This document shows, in pieces, positions 46,252 through 57,849 of a stretch of 64,000 bases of DNA; positions within the stretch are counted from its first letter, which is position 1, and each line of letters starts with the position of its first letter. The stretch is from positions 190,001 to 254,000 of the forward strand of contig VIRR01000550.1 of NCBI GenBank assembly GCA_008638375.1, read 5' to 3'. The DNA is from Nyssa sinensis. Its lineage: Eukaryota; Streptophyta; Magnoliopsida; Cornales; Nyssaceae. The notes below the pieces were generated by a model, which worked only from the letters and a program-made list of their open reading frames with translations, ran no database searches and had not been told where the DNA came from. The position numbers were made by a program, and so were the translations under genes.

Positions 46252-46677
46252 TCATATCCTAACTAAACCCAAACTCTTGACATGTGATGTAAAAACGTCT
46301 CTAGGGATGGGTTTGGTCAATGGGTCTGCCACCATATTGACTGTAGATTTATGCCTTAGGACCACCTCCCCTTGTGTAACCATATCTCGAATGTAGTAAA
46401 AATGTACATCAATGTGTTTGGTCCTCCCATGGTACTTGAGATCCTTTGCATATGCCAAAGCTGCCATACTATCACAATAAATGACCACAGCATCCTGCCC
46501 ACATGGCACTACGTCAAGGGGCTGTAAGAATTTCCTCAACCAAACTGCCTTCTGTACTTCTAACGAACAAGCTACATACTCAGACTCCAATCTAACTATG
46601 AAGCTAATGTCTAGTCGAGTACACAACATAGCATACATCAGACTACCAACTGCATTTACATAAGGTACTTCAGACAT
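46252..46677 (-). pseudogene. Copia 2 RNase H with internal deletion
   Basis: Reads PYVNAVGSLMYAMLCTRLDI, then directly LESEYVACSLEVQKAVWLRK, VVIYCDSMAALAYAKDLKYH, RTKHIDVHFYYIRDMV and VNMVADPLTKPIP. The usual ~80-100 residues between 'RLDI(S/C)' and 'ESEYVA', which hold the first catalytic Asp, are absent while the reading frame is kept. It appears as an in-frame deletion. RNase H activity would be lost. Confidence 0.8.
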
Positions 46678-46707
46678 CTGGTTCTTTTCTTTAACTGTCT
46701 TAGGGCA

Positions 46708-47512
46708 TTAGCTAAGATGTAAGTCGCATCCTTTCTCTATAGGAGTGTCTATGGGCTTGGAGTGATTCATATGGAAACGCTCAACGACTCTCTTAATGTA
46801 GGTCTCTTGAGATAGGCTAAGTAGCCTTTTTGATCGATCTCTTAGGATCTTCACTCCTAAAATATTGTGTACTTCGCCCATGTCCTTCATCTTAAAAGTA
46901 GAGGACAACCTCTCTTTAGTGGCGACTACCTCCTTTAAGTTATTCCCAGTAAGTAAAATTTTGTCAACATACAATGTAAGGATAATGAAACTTTCCTTGG
47001 ACCGTTTTACATATACACAGTGGTCTTCTTCTATCCTCTCAAAACCATGAGCTATTATGGCTTTATGAAACCTTATATACCACTGTCTAGAAGATTGTTT
47101 GAAACCATAATTAGAACGTTTGAGACGGTAGACTTTGCGCTCTTTTCCTTTGACTTCAAAACCCTCTGGTTGAGTCATATAGATCTCTTCTTCCAGTTCT
47201 CCATTGAGAAATGCAGTCTTAACGCCCATTTGGAAAAGTTTCAAATCCATATGTACGACAATTGCTAGGATAAGGCAAATAGAGGCAAACCTCACCACTG
47301 GGGAGAATGTCTCTTCATAGTCTATATCCCCATTTTTGGGTATAACCTTTCGCCACAAGACGCGCCTTATACCTATCAATTGATCCATTTGCCTTGCACT
47401 TTATCTTCAAGACTCACTTGTTTCTAATGGCCTTGCGCCCAGTAGGAAGATCAACTAAATCCCAAACACGATTCTTATCCATAGAACTCATCTCTTCCTC
47501 TATAGCAATCAT
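46708..47512 (-). pseudogene. Copia 2 reverse transcriptase
   Basis: Starts in the IAIEEEMSSMDKNRVWDLVD segment (about 47512), then LPTGRKAIRNK, a stop in place of Trp, KANGSID, a shift, [82 protein letters not shown] and SKPIDTPIEKG. The catalytic YVDD reads YVDK, and QMDVKTAF reads QMGVKTAF, so two catalytic-site aspartates are replaced. Confidence 0.85.
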
Positions 47513-49095
47513 CTATTCATTACAAGTATGTGAAGAGAGCGTTTCAGTAAAAAAAGCAAGCTCATCTAAATCTAGTGAAATAGTGATAAGTGCATCCCCC
47601 TCAATCTCAAAACGACGACGAGGGATAACTCCACACTTACTCTTACGAACTTAACTCCACGCTTCCTCTTACTAACTCAAAACTCCCACTAGATTGAAGA
47701 TTACTCCTATCCTCATTGGCGATTTCAGGATGAGAAACCAATTCCCACCATTGCCGAGAGGAGCCAAGTTATCTTCAAAATCTACTATTTTATAAAGTTC
47801 AAGGTTCATTTAGGCTTTACCAATGCTAAAAAAATCATTCTCAATGAAATCCACATCGCGTGACTCAAACGTAGTCATTCCTTTATCAGGTTGCTTACCA
47901 AGTATCACATAGCCTTTTGAGCTTTCAAAGTAACAAACAAAAATATTCTTGTTAGCTCTCAAGCCTAACTTCCCATACTAATGAGAAGCGTTTTGAACAT
48001 AGCCTGCCAACCCCCATGGTCGTAAATGCCCCAAATCTGGCTTTCGCCTATGCCAAAGCTCATAAGGGGTTTTCGGAACTGACTTGGAAGGACACACGAT
48101 TAAGAATGTAGGCGGCAGTCAATAAAGAATCCCCCCAGAAGTTGATCGAGAGGTTAGCTTACGCCATCATTGATCTAACCATGTCTAATAATGTACGATT
48201 TCATCGGTCAGCAACACCATTTTGTTGCGGTGTTCCAGAAATCGTCAATTGCCTGCGTATCCCCTTTTCCTCACATAGTTCCTTGAACTGATCTGATAGA
48301 TACTCGCATCCACAGTCAGTGTGAAAAACCTTAAGTCTCCGCTCTATTTGATTCTCAACCTCAGCTAGAAAACGTCTGAAGCAATCCAATGCTTTCATAT
48401 CGGAGAGAAATCAAATAAACATAACCATATCGCGTAAAGTCATCTATAAAAGTAAGGAAATAAGAGGTGCCATTGCATGCCTTCACATTCATTAGTCCAC
48501 AAATGTCTGAATGAACTAATTCTAGAGGATGAACAGCCTTAGTAGCCTTTTCAAAAGGTTTACGGCAGCTCTTTCTAGCTAAACAAGACTCATATGTAGG
48601 TAGGCTTACTTTAGCGAGAGACCCCAATAGGCCTTCTCTAGCCAATCTAGCCATTCTTTCTTGTCCAATATGGCCAAGTCTAGCATGCCATTTAACAGAA
48701 TCATCTATATAATCATCACATGCCAAACATACAGATGAAGAACTATAATCTAATACATCCAATTGATAAAGATTATTTGAAAGAAAACCATGTCCAAAAC
48801 AATCACCATCCAAAAACATAACCATTTGTCTACCATCAATGCTGAAAGAAAAATCGAGGTCAACCAGTGCTGAAATAGAAACTAGATTAAATCGGACACA
48901 ATGTGCATAAAGCACATCATGAAGAATTAGTGTATGTCCTAAGTACAATCTGAGCTGATAAGCACCAACTCCAAGAACTTCTGCACTTGCACTGTTTCCC
49001 ATAAAAATGCTTTGACTACCTACTGGTATCCGATGGTACTCCACGAAACCTACTTTTTCCTGTGCGACATGTTTGGTTGCTCTTGTATCTAATAT
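47513..49095 (-). pseudogene. Copia 2 protease and integrase
   Basis: From 49095 down: LDTRATKHVA in place of the protease DSGAT motif, VEYHRIPVGSQSIFMGNSAS, VLYAHCVRFNLVSISALVDL, KWHARLGHIGQERMARLARE and CLARKSCRKPF (zinc-binding HHCC, first CxxC Cys altered to S/C spacing), LVHSDICGLMNVKACNGTSY, FIDDFTRYGYVYL, a frameshift at about 48398, FHTDCGCEYLSDQFKELCEE (catalytic Glu kept, RGGE altered to CGCE), TPQQNGVADR, then several stops to 47600. Integrates the element when intact. Confidence 0.8.
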
Positions 49096-50015
49096 CTACA
49101 AAGGAGATGAATAAGCAACTAATACATGTGAACAAACAAGTGAAAAAGAAGAGTACTGGTTAGTGGATACTTTCTTTAACTCAATGCAATCACGAGCAAA
49201 GTGTCCTAGCTTCTGACAGTTATAGCACTTCATTTTGGCCAAGTTTCTCTTGTCGCCACGCTTACCTCTTTGCCGCTTGGCTACTCTGCCTGCTTTTGGA
49301 GCCAAGTTATTTGCTCCGCCCTGCTTCTTCTTACCTCCTTGTCTCCTTTGATTAGGCCCATCGGCCTTATCATGGCCACCTTGGGCGACAAGGACAATAG
49401 AGCAATTCACCTCTTGGCGCTCTGCCTCTAAGTCCAAATGACGTGAAATATCAACAAAATTTTTTATATTCTCATTATGGGTCAGAATTTGCTTCATTTG
49501 GTTCCATGTTTCTGGCAGGGAGCAAATAACTGCTAGGATCTGTTGCTCATCAGTAAGATCATTTTCAACGGCTTTAAGATCACGGATCATTGCTGACATC
49601 ACCCTTAAGTGTTCAACCATAGTGTGCTTAGGAATCCATCTTGTATCCCTCAAATTTGAGGGTCAAGGCATGTAGCCTCGTGGCAGTAGTACCTCCAAAA
49701 GAAATTTTCAGCCTATTCCACATATCATAGGTTGTGGGGGAACTTTCAAACTCCCCAATAAGATCATTATGCATGCTGCTTAACATAGTAAAGCGCGCGC
49801 ATCGATCTTTCTTTATCCAGTCCTGGTAGACATCCATATTCTGACGGTGTTGGGCACTATTGCCCTCCTCAAATAGGGGTCATGACATTAGTCAAGGTCT
49901 CTAGAGCCTCCTGCTCATTTAGCAGTTATTGAATTTTCTTATGCCATATGTCATAGTTGGTACAATCAATCTTTTCACCTTTTGTGAGGTCAACAATTAC
50001 ATTCTTAGAGGCCAT
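49096..50015 (-). pseudogene. Copia 2 gag
   Basis: ATG at 50015: MASKNVIVDLTKGEKIDCTN, YDIWHKKIQ, a stop, LLNEQEALETLTNVMTP, a frameshift, then MDVYQDWIKKDRCARFTMLS, SPTTYDMWNRLKISFGG, a second frameshift near 49640, HLRVMSAMIRDLKAVENDLT, VICSLPETWNQMKQILTHNE and the zinc knuckle CYNCQKLGHFARDC. This is a complete copia gag with zinc knuckle, read in three frames. It packages element RNA when intact. Confidence 0.83.
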
Positions 50016-51629
50016 CTACATTCAATTTGCGCAAGGTGACATTTAGCATACATTTTTATATTTTATTATTTTGCTACCAGAAATCCAATTAAAAATATTA
50101 TTCTATATTTATACTATGAGATCAAAAATTTCGCTAGGTTCATAATCATCTCTCATTTATGTAAAATCGAAGTATATTTTTAGCTGATTTCGAGTAAAAT
50201 AAATTTGAATTAAAACTAATTTAATTCATCCACACAATAATAATAATTGCCAATATAAAATGGACTCAAATTGAGTCTAATTGGCATTCTAGTACAACAT
50301 GCTAAGGATAATTTCTGAATATATGAGTCTGCTGCGAAAACACATCCTCTTACGAGGCTTCCCAAAAATTAATACATCATTTCCCAAAAAAAAAGAGATT
50401 ACATAGCTTGAATCAACCTACTACATCAATCTACTAGTAACAATTAAATAAATGGGGAATGTTGTGCCAAAAACTCATATATCTCGAAATTATCCTTGTA
50501 AATTCCAAACATCACACAACACGTGTATTAGAATATCAATTCCATTAAGTACATCCAAACACAACATACATAACAATATAATGGGCGTTGTTGGATGACT
50601 TTACCACACCTCACCACAATGGGAGTGGGTATTTGGGTCTCACAATTAATGGGAATCAATATTACACAATAATGATGCAATAAATAATTATCTATATGAT
50701 AATTAATTCATAAATGATCCGCACATAATACAATTGGTCCTAATTTTCAGAGCCTTTCCAAGAATTTTTCACATTTAAAATAAATTTTTTGGAATTTTTA
50801 ACCAATTTTTGGGATAAAAACTAATTTTTTTAAAGCCCCAAAAATATCAAAAATAGGTAAAAAAATTCACCAAAAAATAAGTTTGACCCCCAACAGTATA
50901 TTAAATACTGATTGTGATTTTAATCTCAAATATAGCTCTCTAAAATTTTTAAAAAAACATTTAAACAGATTTTTGACACTTTTTTGTAATAAAAATTAAT
51001 TTAAAATAATTTTCAGAAGCGAAAAAAAGTACAAAAAATATATCACTGGATCACAAATTCAGTGAGTGAAGCCCACTCTCCGGAGGTGTCAAAAAATAGG
51101 CCCCAAAAGATGATGCACGTGCTCCCACACGCCCCTGCCAAAAGTGGGGGTTACATTCCTCTCCAATTCATTTTTTCCAAAAATAAGGTTTGGCCATGAC
51201 TTGCTGTCAAACTTTGGAACCTTATATCTCATTCATTTTTTGATGAAAAATTATGTTCCATAATTGTTGGAAAGCTCTCGCGACAAAGAACAATTCGATA
51301 TAAATTTTATGCATAATAATCAAGGTTTTATAGATCGTATTAAAGGTCAAGAATTCATATTAAAGTTGTGTTTTCTTGAAAAATCAGAACTTTAAACTCA
51401 GATCTTTACTGATCCAACAGTGGATCATCATGAAATTTTAAGGACTACCTTTTGGGGATATTAAGAACATATCTACCGTGGCGGATCGTTCAAAATGTAT
51501 TCAAATAATTACCGTTCAAATAACAGTCAAGTGGGTAAACCTTTTGATACAAGTTATGCATGATCTAAATAATACTAATGATATATTCATGCATAATATC
51601 ATCAAATTAGCGAACACAATTAAAATATG
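50016..51629 (-). other. Copia 2 untranslated leader (~1.6 kb)
   Basis: A/T-rich, no coding similarity. It holds A-rich 'ccaaaaatatcaaaaatagg' type stretches near 50840. Confidence 0.5.
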
Positions 51630-51641
51630 GCTATAATACCA
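51630..51641 (-). other. Copia 2 primer-binding site, degenerate
   Basis: Minus strand TGGTATTATAGC differs at two positions from the TGGTATCAGAGC initiator-Met site. It is placed immediately inside the 5' LTR. Confidence 0.75.
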
Positions 51642-51642
51642 A

Positions 51643-52072
51643 TGGTGGAAAGATATATTAAAATCGGGTGTGAACCGGTTTTCTCTTACAATCGGGTTCG
51701 CGAAAACAGAAAATCTTTACTTGTGTTACGGCTTTCTGATAATCACTGGATCCCCACGGATGGAACTCTCTCGTTAATAGAATGGCTACAATATGAGTCT
51801 CTTATGTCTTTCCACAATCCAAGTCCAGAAGCATAGATGGTAGCCTCAGAAGAATCTCTGAGAGAACTTGGGAAGTAGAAGAGTTTCACGATAATCAAAA
51901 TATTTTTTCACACTTATCCCACAACTAAGACGCCGAATAAATAGCTGTGTTGGTTCAATTCAAAACCAATTAAATAATGATAAGAGTTTTAATCTTATCA
52001 CAACTTTCATTTAAACTTTGTGGATGCCCCAATGGCTATAAGTTCGAGTCTAACCCGACCCAATATCCAACA
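51643..52072 (-). repeat. Copia 2 5' LTR
   Basis: Plus-strand TGGTGGAAAGATATA to ATATCCAACA. Pairs with 44708-45138. Confidence 0.93.
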
Positions 52073-52077
52073 GAATG
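52073..52077. repeat. Target site duplication GAATG (right)
   Basis: Identical to 44703-44707. Confidence 0.93.
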
Positions 52078-53870
52078 TTGTAAAAGAAAGTTGTCTTCTT
52101 GGAAGAGAAGGTACCTATCCTTTGGTGGAAGAATAACATTAATAAAATCAGTTTTTCAGAGTTTTCCTCTATAATATATGTCCTTGTATAAGATGCCTGC
52201 TGCGGTTGCCAAACAACTTGACAAAATTCAAGCAATTTTTTTACGGGGCGGATGTGATTTGAAAAAGAAGCTGCATTCAGGAAGCTGGGAAAAAGTAATA
52301 ATGAGCAAATGCATGGGTGGTCTGGGATTCAGAAAAATTAGAAAGATGAATGATTGTCTCCTCCTCAAATGGTGGTGGAGATTTGCATCCGACTCTTTAT
52401 GGAAAAAAGTTCGGTGTCACAAATATCAAATTCTATATGGTCTTTGGCTTCCAAAGGTGGAAAATTCCTATAGCTTTTCTAGAATTTGGCTAGATATTCT
52501 TTTGGTTGAGCACAAGAATCCTGGCCTATTCAATCTCTTTGCTGAGATGTAAAGCTTGTGGTTGGAGATGGTCGTAGAATGTCTTTCTGGAAGGATCATT
52601 GGATTGGTCGCAATTCTCTGAATACTTTATTTTCCAGGCTCTTCTCATTATCTCTGGCTAAGGATGATTGTCTGGTGGAATTTATTGGCCGAATGAATGC
52701 CTCTAGAGAATGGAATTTGTCTTTTCGAAGATCTCTTTTTGATTGGGAGGAGGATGAATTACTCTGGCTTCATAATATTCTTCTCAAATCTCCTTCAATC
52801 TCTCCTTTTCATCAAGATAAAATTATTTGAAAAGCTTGCCCCTCAAGTCAGTTCTCTATCAAATCTTTGTATGAATGTTTTGAGTTTTCTATTGGTTCTA
52901 ATATTCAGGTTATGGATCTCATTTGGTTGAATGCTTCCCCTCCAATAATTCAATTCTTGGGTTGGTTAGCATGGAATGAAAAAAATTAAATCTTCTGATT
53001 ATCTATACAAACTTGGGATTTTGAGAGATGCTTGTAGCTGTATTTGTCACTTTTGTGAAAAAGAACAAGAATCCTCCAATCATATTCTCTTACTATATAT
53101 GGATGTTTGGAAGATTTGGAGTGACTGCATTAATTGGTAGGGCTTGAGCTGGGTTTCTCGGAGCTCTATTAAAGAGGTACTCGATTGGCGGCAAGGATTC
53201 AAGTTCAAAAAAACTTGAGAAGATGTTGTGGGAGGCTGTCCCTTTCGCTATTATTTGGACTGTTTGGAATCAAAGAAACAATTGCATCTTTAACAAAGTT
53301 CAACCTCAATGGGACGCAATGAGAGATATGGTGAAGGTTGAGGTGGATTTTTGGGTAAAATTCAAGATGGGCAAATCCAATTATTCCATTAATAACCTGA
53401 TATATCATTTGCATAATATCATTGGAGCTTGTTAATTTCTTTTTTTTTGTTGCGTTTAATTATGAATCTCATCATTGTTGGGGTTTAAGCAGTAGAGGTT
53501 TTGTTGGCTTTTAGAAGATAATTCCAAGAAGTTGTTCCTTTTTGGCTAATTCTGGATCATGCGTGCGGGGGAGCATACTTTATCCTGCTTGAATTTACCT
53601 TGCTCCTTTTATGTTGTTGGGGTTTTGTTTCCAAGCAGTTTCAAGAAAATCCTTGGTTTAGTCAGAGAAGCTTTTGGATCTTGTTGTTGGAGCTGGTGCT
53701 GGTTCTCTTCTTCTTGAGTTATGCTTGCATATGACTGTCTCTGATTTTTGGTGTCAAACCTAGTTGGAATGAAAGTCTTGAGTTTTGATGCTATATATGC
53801 TCTTCTCTTTTATTGATGTTTAGAATTGTATCTCTAAGTATGAATTTGTTAATATAATTAATGAATGAAA
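52078..53870 (+). pseudogene. L1-type LINE ORF2 C-terminal part and 3' UTR (3' piece)
   Basis: Continues the LINE after copia 2: KLSSWKRRYLSFGGRITLIK, MSLYKMPAAVAKQLDKIQAI, FLRGGCDLKKKLHSGSWEKV, GGLGFRKIRKMNDCLLLKWW, VGDGRRMSFWKDHWIG, DWEEDELLWLHNILL, then the zf-RVT type cluster CICHFCEKEQESSNHIL near 53040 and a W-rich tail to 53430. Frameshifts and stops occur at about 52170, 52550, 52829 and 52990. From 53430 the 3' UTR runs to a terminus like 'taattaatgaatgaaatt' near 53870, with no clear A-tail. The element is dead. Confidence 0.8.
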
Positions 53871-53964
53871 TTAATCATAATTTATCAAATAACCAAAAAT
53901 GAATTTTTTAGGCATAAATTCAAGGTATAGTATGTTTGAAGGACAATTACAAACGAGCAAAGCA

Positions 53965-54001
<37 letters not shown>

Positions 54002-55498
54002 AACATTACTCAATTTATTTTTTTTTTAATTTTGTGCCCATAATTAGTTCATATTGTGAAAATCATGATGCAGGTGGGCCCTTATGAGCTTATCATTTTA
54101 TCACCCCTGATAAGTGTGCGGCTGTCGAACATTGATCAAGCAACAAATAATTTGCCCGTATATATTGTTTCATTCACCAGGTGTACGACTGCCTCAGTCC
54201 ATCACGTTGATGATCCGACTGACTTTGATCATATACGCAAAACATGTATCCTACAACTTTTTCACCCTGTGAATTATATTAATGTTTTTGAGATTTTTTA
54301 ATAATTATATTATTTTTATTTTTAAATTTTTAAAATTATATTGACCTCTTTTATTTTTATTAACAAATTAAAAATTTCTTTTCAATTAATTTTTTTTAAT
54401 AATAAAATTACTTCTTTTATTTTATTTTCTTGCAATTTTTTTTCAATTTGGACACATTTTTTATAATTTTTTTTAAAGAATTTTTTTTAATTTATATACG
54501 GATAAATTTAAGATAAATAACTTGTTTTATTATATATATAAATAAATCTTAGATTTTAATCAATATTTATTTAAAAATAAAAAAGAATTAGAAACAAAAA
54601 TTGGTCAATTTATTTTTAAAAATGAAAAAAAAATATAAGATGAATAATTTTATCATTTTAAACAAAAAATTTAATCAGAAGAAATATTTATATTTTATAA
54701 AATAAAATAAAAATAAAAGAATATATTTGTTAGTAATCTTATAAAATGTCAGTATGTCCTTACCAGACGCCACATGCTTGTTTATATGCATAAATGCAAA
54801 CCACCATTAGCCTCACGTGATATCATGGACAGACTGTCCGAACTTGTCGTGACCTCCCCAATTAGAGATCAATTTTGTGCAGTCTGCTCAACCATGGAAA
54901 TGAATGATGATGGCCACTTCGATTTATGTGGGCCGTGCCAATATATTGAAATGCAACATCATATCACAACATCTTGAAAAAATTACAATATAATTGGTTA
55001 TATCACGTGTTTACATTCGTTGTGACTGCCTCTTTCAAACAACTATCTACCCACTAGATTAAAATTACGAATTATTATATACACAAGACATTTTGCACAT
55101 AAATGAAGAAACAAGAACTCTGAGTACAATTTGTTTAATAACTGTCCATATGTTGAGGCGTTAATGCTCACTAAACCCTTGGCCCTCTTTTGTTTCAAAG
55201 GAAGGCATGACCAAATCTCACCAACAGATCCAAGTTTGTTGATGAAGAAAATTCAATAAAGGAATTTGTAAAGCAACGACAAGTAAATCACATGTAACTA
55301 GTCCAGAGAAAACATTTAATTAAACAAGTACTACAGAATCTGATACAAGCTTCATGTAAAAGCAACATGAAAAGTCCACTGATTCAAATAAATCAGATTT
55401 CCTCACAAGGAGCCATCGCACACAAACGTTCCAGAAGAAGCCAATGCCTCCACTAATAACTACTCAATTTTATTAAAAACAGAAGGCGTCTGAATCTC
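53871..55498. other. Intergenic A/T-rich sequence
   Basis: No gene seen. Contains an (AT)n tract (53968-53998), a foldback-like block (54270-54745), and the downstream flank of the reductase gene. The small frames at 54056-54301 and 54774-54977 have no family motif. Confidence 0.35.
54270..54745. mobile_element. Possible A/T-rich foldback (MITE-like)
   Basis: The left half ('ataattatattatttttatttttaaa', 'aataataaaattacttcttttattttatttt') resembles the reverse complement of the right half ('gataaaattattcatcttata', 'ttcttttatttttattttatttt'). Nearly pure A/T, so the pairing may be compositional. Similar in style to 9768-10145. Confidence 0.3.
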
Positions 55499-56709
55499 TC
55501 AAACAAACTGATCGAGGTATTCCTCAATGGTGGTGTATTTAACATCTGGATAAAGCTCAGACGCCTCGACCCCCTCAGAGTTGTGTTCTCCCCTCACCAA
55601 AGCACTGTGTTTAATTGAAAGTTCCACTCTGGTTTCAAATGGGGCATCTGCCACAACGCGTAAGAGAAGAGAGGTCCAAACAATTAGTTAATGTAAACCA
55701 CTTGCACCGCATTACACTAAAATGTCCTAATTGATGGCATGCTTTCCCAAGTTCAATGGCAGAAAAAAATGATATACTTAATGCTAGACTACTTTGGTTA
55801 GAGATTAGTAAGAGACTTTGCTGAAGGATGTAATGAAGAGCTCAACACAAGTGTTCTTACTAACCTTGGATGTCCTTCAGAAGTTGCTCCTCTGGAACAT
55901 AGGTTCTTTCAAGGGTTTTGCCACTCTTCTTCTCCCACAGTGAAACCAGCTCATTGACTGTGTAAATGTTTTTAGGAAGCCTGAAGTGGAGCATCTTGTT
56001 CAATGTTCTTGGGTCATCCACAGCTTTGATGGTGTAGGTGGCAATGTCACGATCATCATTATATATAACTATAGCCCAAAATAAGAAAGAAGAATAAAAA
56101 TAAAGCTTGGGTACCAGATTCCTCAAAACATATATCTATGCACCCAAAACAAGGAAGAAGAAGCAAATAAGATTTGTGTATAAAAATTAAGGCTAAGAAA
56201 ATTTCACCTTAAATCCTTGCAGAAAATGTAAAAAAAAAAACATGTGTATTTTAGGCACATCCGAACTTCTATCTAATCTAAGGACATGTTAAAGGAATTA
56301 ACAATATTTAAGCATAATGGCCAATATTGTGTTTGGAGGGATCCCCCTGCTATTCATTTCTTAAGGCAAAGGGTGCACCAAAGATTAAGATTTATGACAC
56401 AGTTTGGGATTTGTTGAACAGAAAAGATTAGTACAAGGAATTTTTAAATTTAAACAATAATTAGTTCATACCTTTGGTATTTCCATCCCCTAAGATGGTT
56501 ACTTTATCACCAGGTGGTGCAGTGGCTTCTCTCCCGAACAAGCTAGGGAAAAAATGACAAGTGAACGTTTGTGCAGACACATAGGTGTATGGAATTCCCT
56601 CAGCCTCAATAGCTCGGCGGATTGTGAGCACACCTTCATACATTGATTTTACTGGCTCAACAGCATGATTAACATCTATCTCCAATATAAACTCAGAAGG
56701 GAAGAATCT
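55499..56709 (-). pseudogene. Isoflavone reductase-like / PCBER-type NAD(P)H reductase, 3' exons only
   Basis: Three spliced minus-strand exons fit in frame: 56709-56472 (after a TACAG acceptor; RFFPSEFILEIDVNHAVEPV ... ATAPPGDKVTILGDGNTK), 56068-55865 (VIYNDDRDIATYTIKAVDDP ... LLKDIQ) and 55647-55499 (DAPFETRVELSIKHSALVRG ... YTTIEEYLDQFV, stop). They form about 197 residues, the C-terminal two thirds of the PCBER/isoflavone reductase/pinoresinol reductase family (about 310 residues), cytosolic NADPH-dependent enzymes of phenylpropanoid metabolism. The N-terminal Rossmann part with the GXXGXXG motif is not found before the LINE at 57850. The catalytic Lys expected in '(F)ETKAQIRR' is Val in YEGVLTIRR. 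All splice sites are GT/AG. Either a truncated pseudogene or a gene whose first exons lie beyond the inserted elements. Confidence 0.75.
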
Positions 56710-57849
56710 CTGTATAATTCATGGAAATTACAAGAAAAATTATTCTCTATCTGATGCATTCAGAAACTAATGGTTAAAAGACACGAGTGTTGCAGAAGGA
56801 TATATTGCAATATCTGTAATCTCACAAGGATGTTATACACTCATGCAACATGGGAATTTTAAGAATTAAGTTATAACAAATAAACATCATATGTATAGAG
56901 CACGAATTACTCAAGAGTAACCCACATAAAATAGAAGGAATGATATCAACATCTTTCCCATATATATTTATCAACATTGCTTTTGTTATATTGGGACATG
57001 TAAAACAATAAAATAATTGACGACTTCTAATATAATTACTTTATTGTTGACACAATATTTGCCACAAAAAAAAGTGTTGTTAAAACCTACTTTTATGCTT
57101 TTGATGAATGTTTTACATATCAAAAGAAGAAAAAAGATCAAATGAATTATGTGATTTTATGTAAAATATAGGAAAACCATTTATAAATTAGGTAGTCCAA
57201 AAGTTTGGTGTGGTCTGTAAACTGAATGAACAATTTTATTTACAATACAGAGTATGTTTCATTCTAATGCATAAAAATAAGTTTTTATAAAAACAAATTG
57301 TTAATACTTTGTTTTTGCATTGCAGACATTAAAATTTAGTTCTTGAAGAGGATATATGTACAAAATTATAAAAAAAATAAAGCAAAAGATGAAACTCAAT
57401 CTGTACATCCCTAATGCATGTGTAGGTGACTTTAATATCTACTTTCTAGGAATCCCTCAACTTCATAAAACCAATGGAAGATGTGACGAAAGAATCACAC
57501 AATCTATAATTAAGATGAAGCAAGGATGTATTCAAGTGTTATATATAAAGAATATTCAATTTTAAAGATGTCGCAAAGTAAAAGAAAAAATTAATAAATA
57601 GAATGGTATAGTCTATGAAGGTATGATGCAAATAGATTGAGAGATTTTCCTATTGAAAGAGTTATGTTTAAATTCATTTATGTAATTCCATTTTCATGCA
57701 CACAAACTTATTATTCCAAACACTTCTAAGAATCAAATCACCAAAAGATTACAGCATTTGAGTATAATAAAAGGAACTTAGAGAAATTTCTTTGGTTGCA
57801 AATTATTGTCAAAATGTTTTTGTTAAAAGCAGCTAACTTTTTTTTTGGA
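56710..57849. other. Region upstream of the reductase exons, no exon found
   Basis: The first exons of the reductase should lie here on the minus strand, but I see no Rossmann motif or other family block. The sequence is A/T-rich. The open frame at 57356-57565 has no known similarity. Confidence 0.4.

Larger units (their letters stand above)
44708..52072 (-). mobile_element. Copia 2: full-length Ty1/copia retrotransposon, inactive
   Basis: 7365 bp with LTRs of 431 bp (44708-45138) and 430 bp (51643-52072), TG...CA ends, PPT, PBS and GAATG target duplications. It is inserted in LINE ORF2. Minus-strand order is gag, protease, integrase, RT, RNase H. LTRs differ at roughly 8% of sites by eye. 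Its gag and LTRs differ from copia 1, so it is a separate family. Multiple stops, frameshifts and an internal deletion in RNase H prevent function. Confidence 0.93.
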
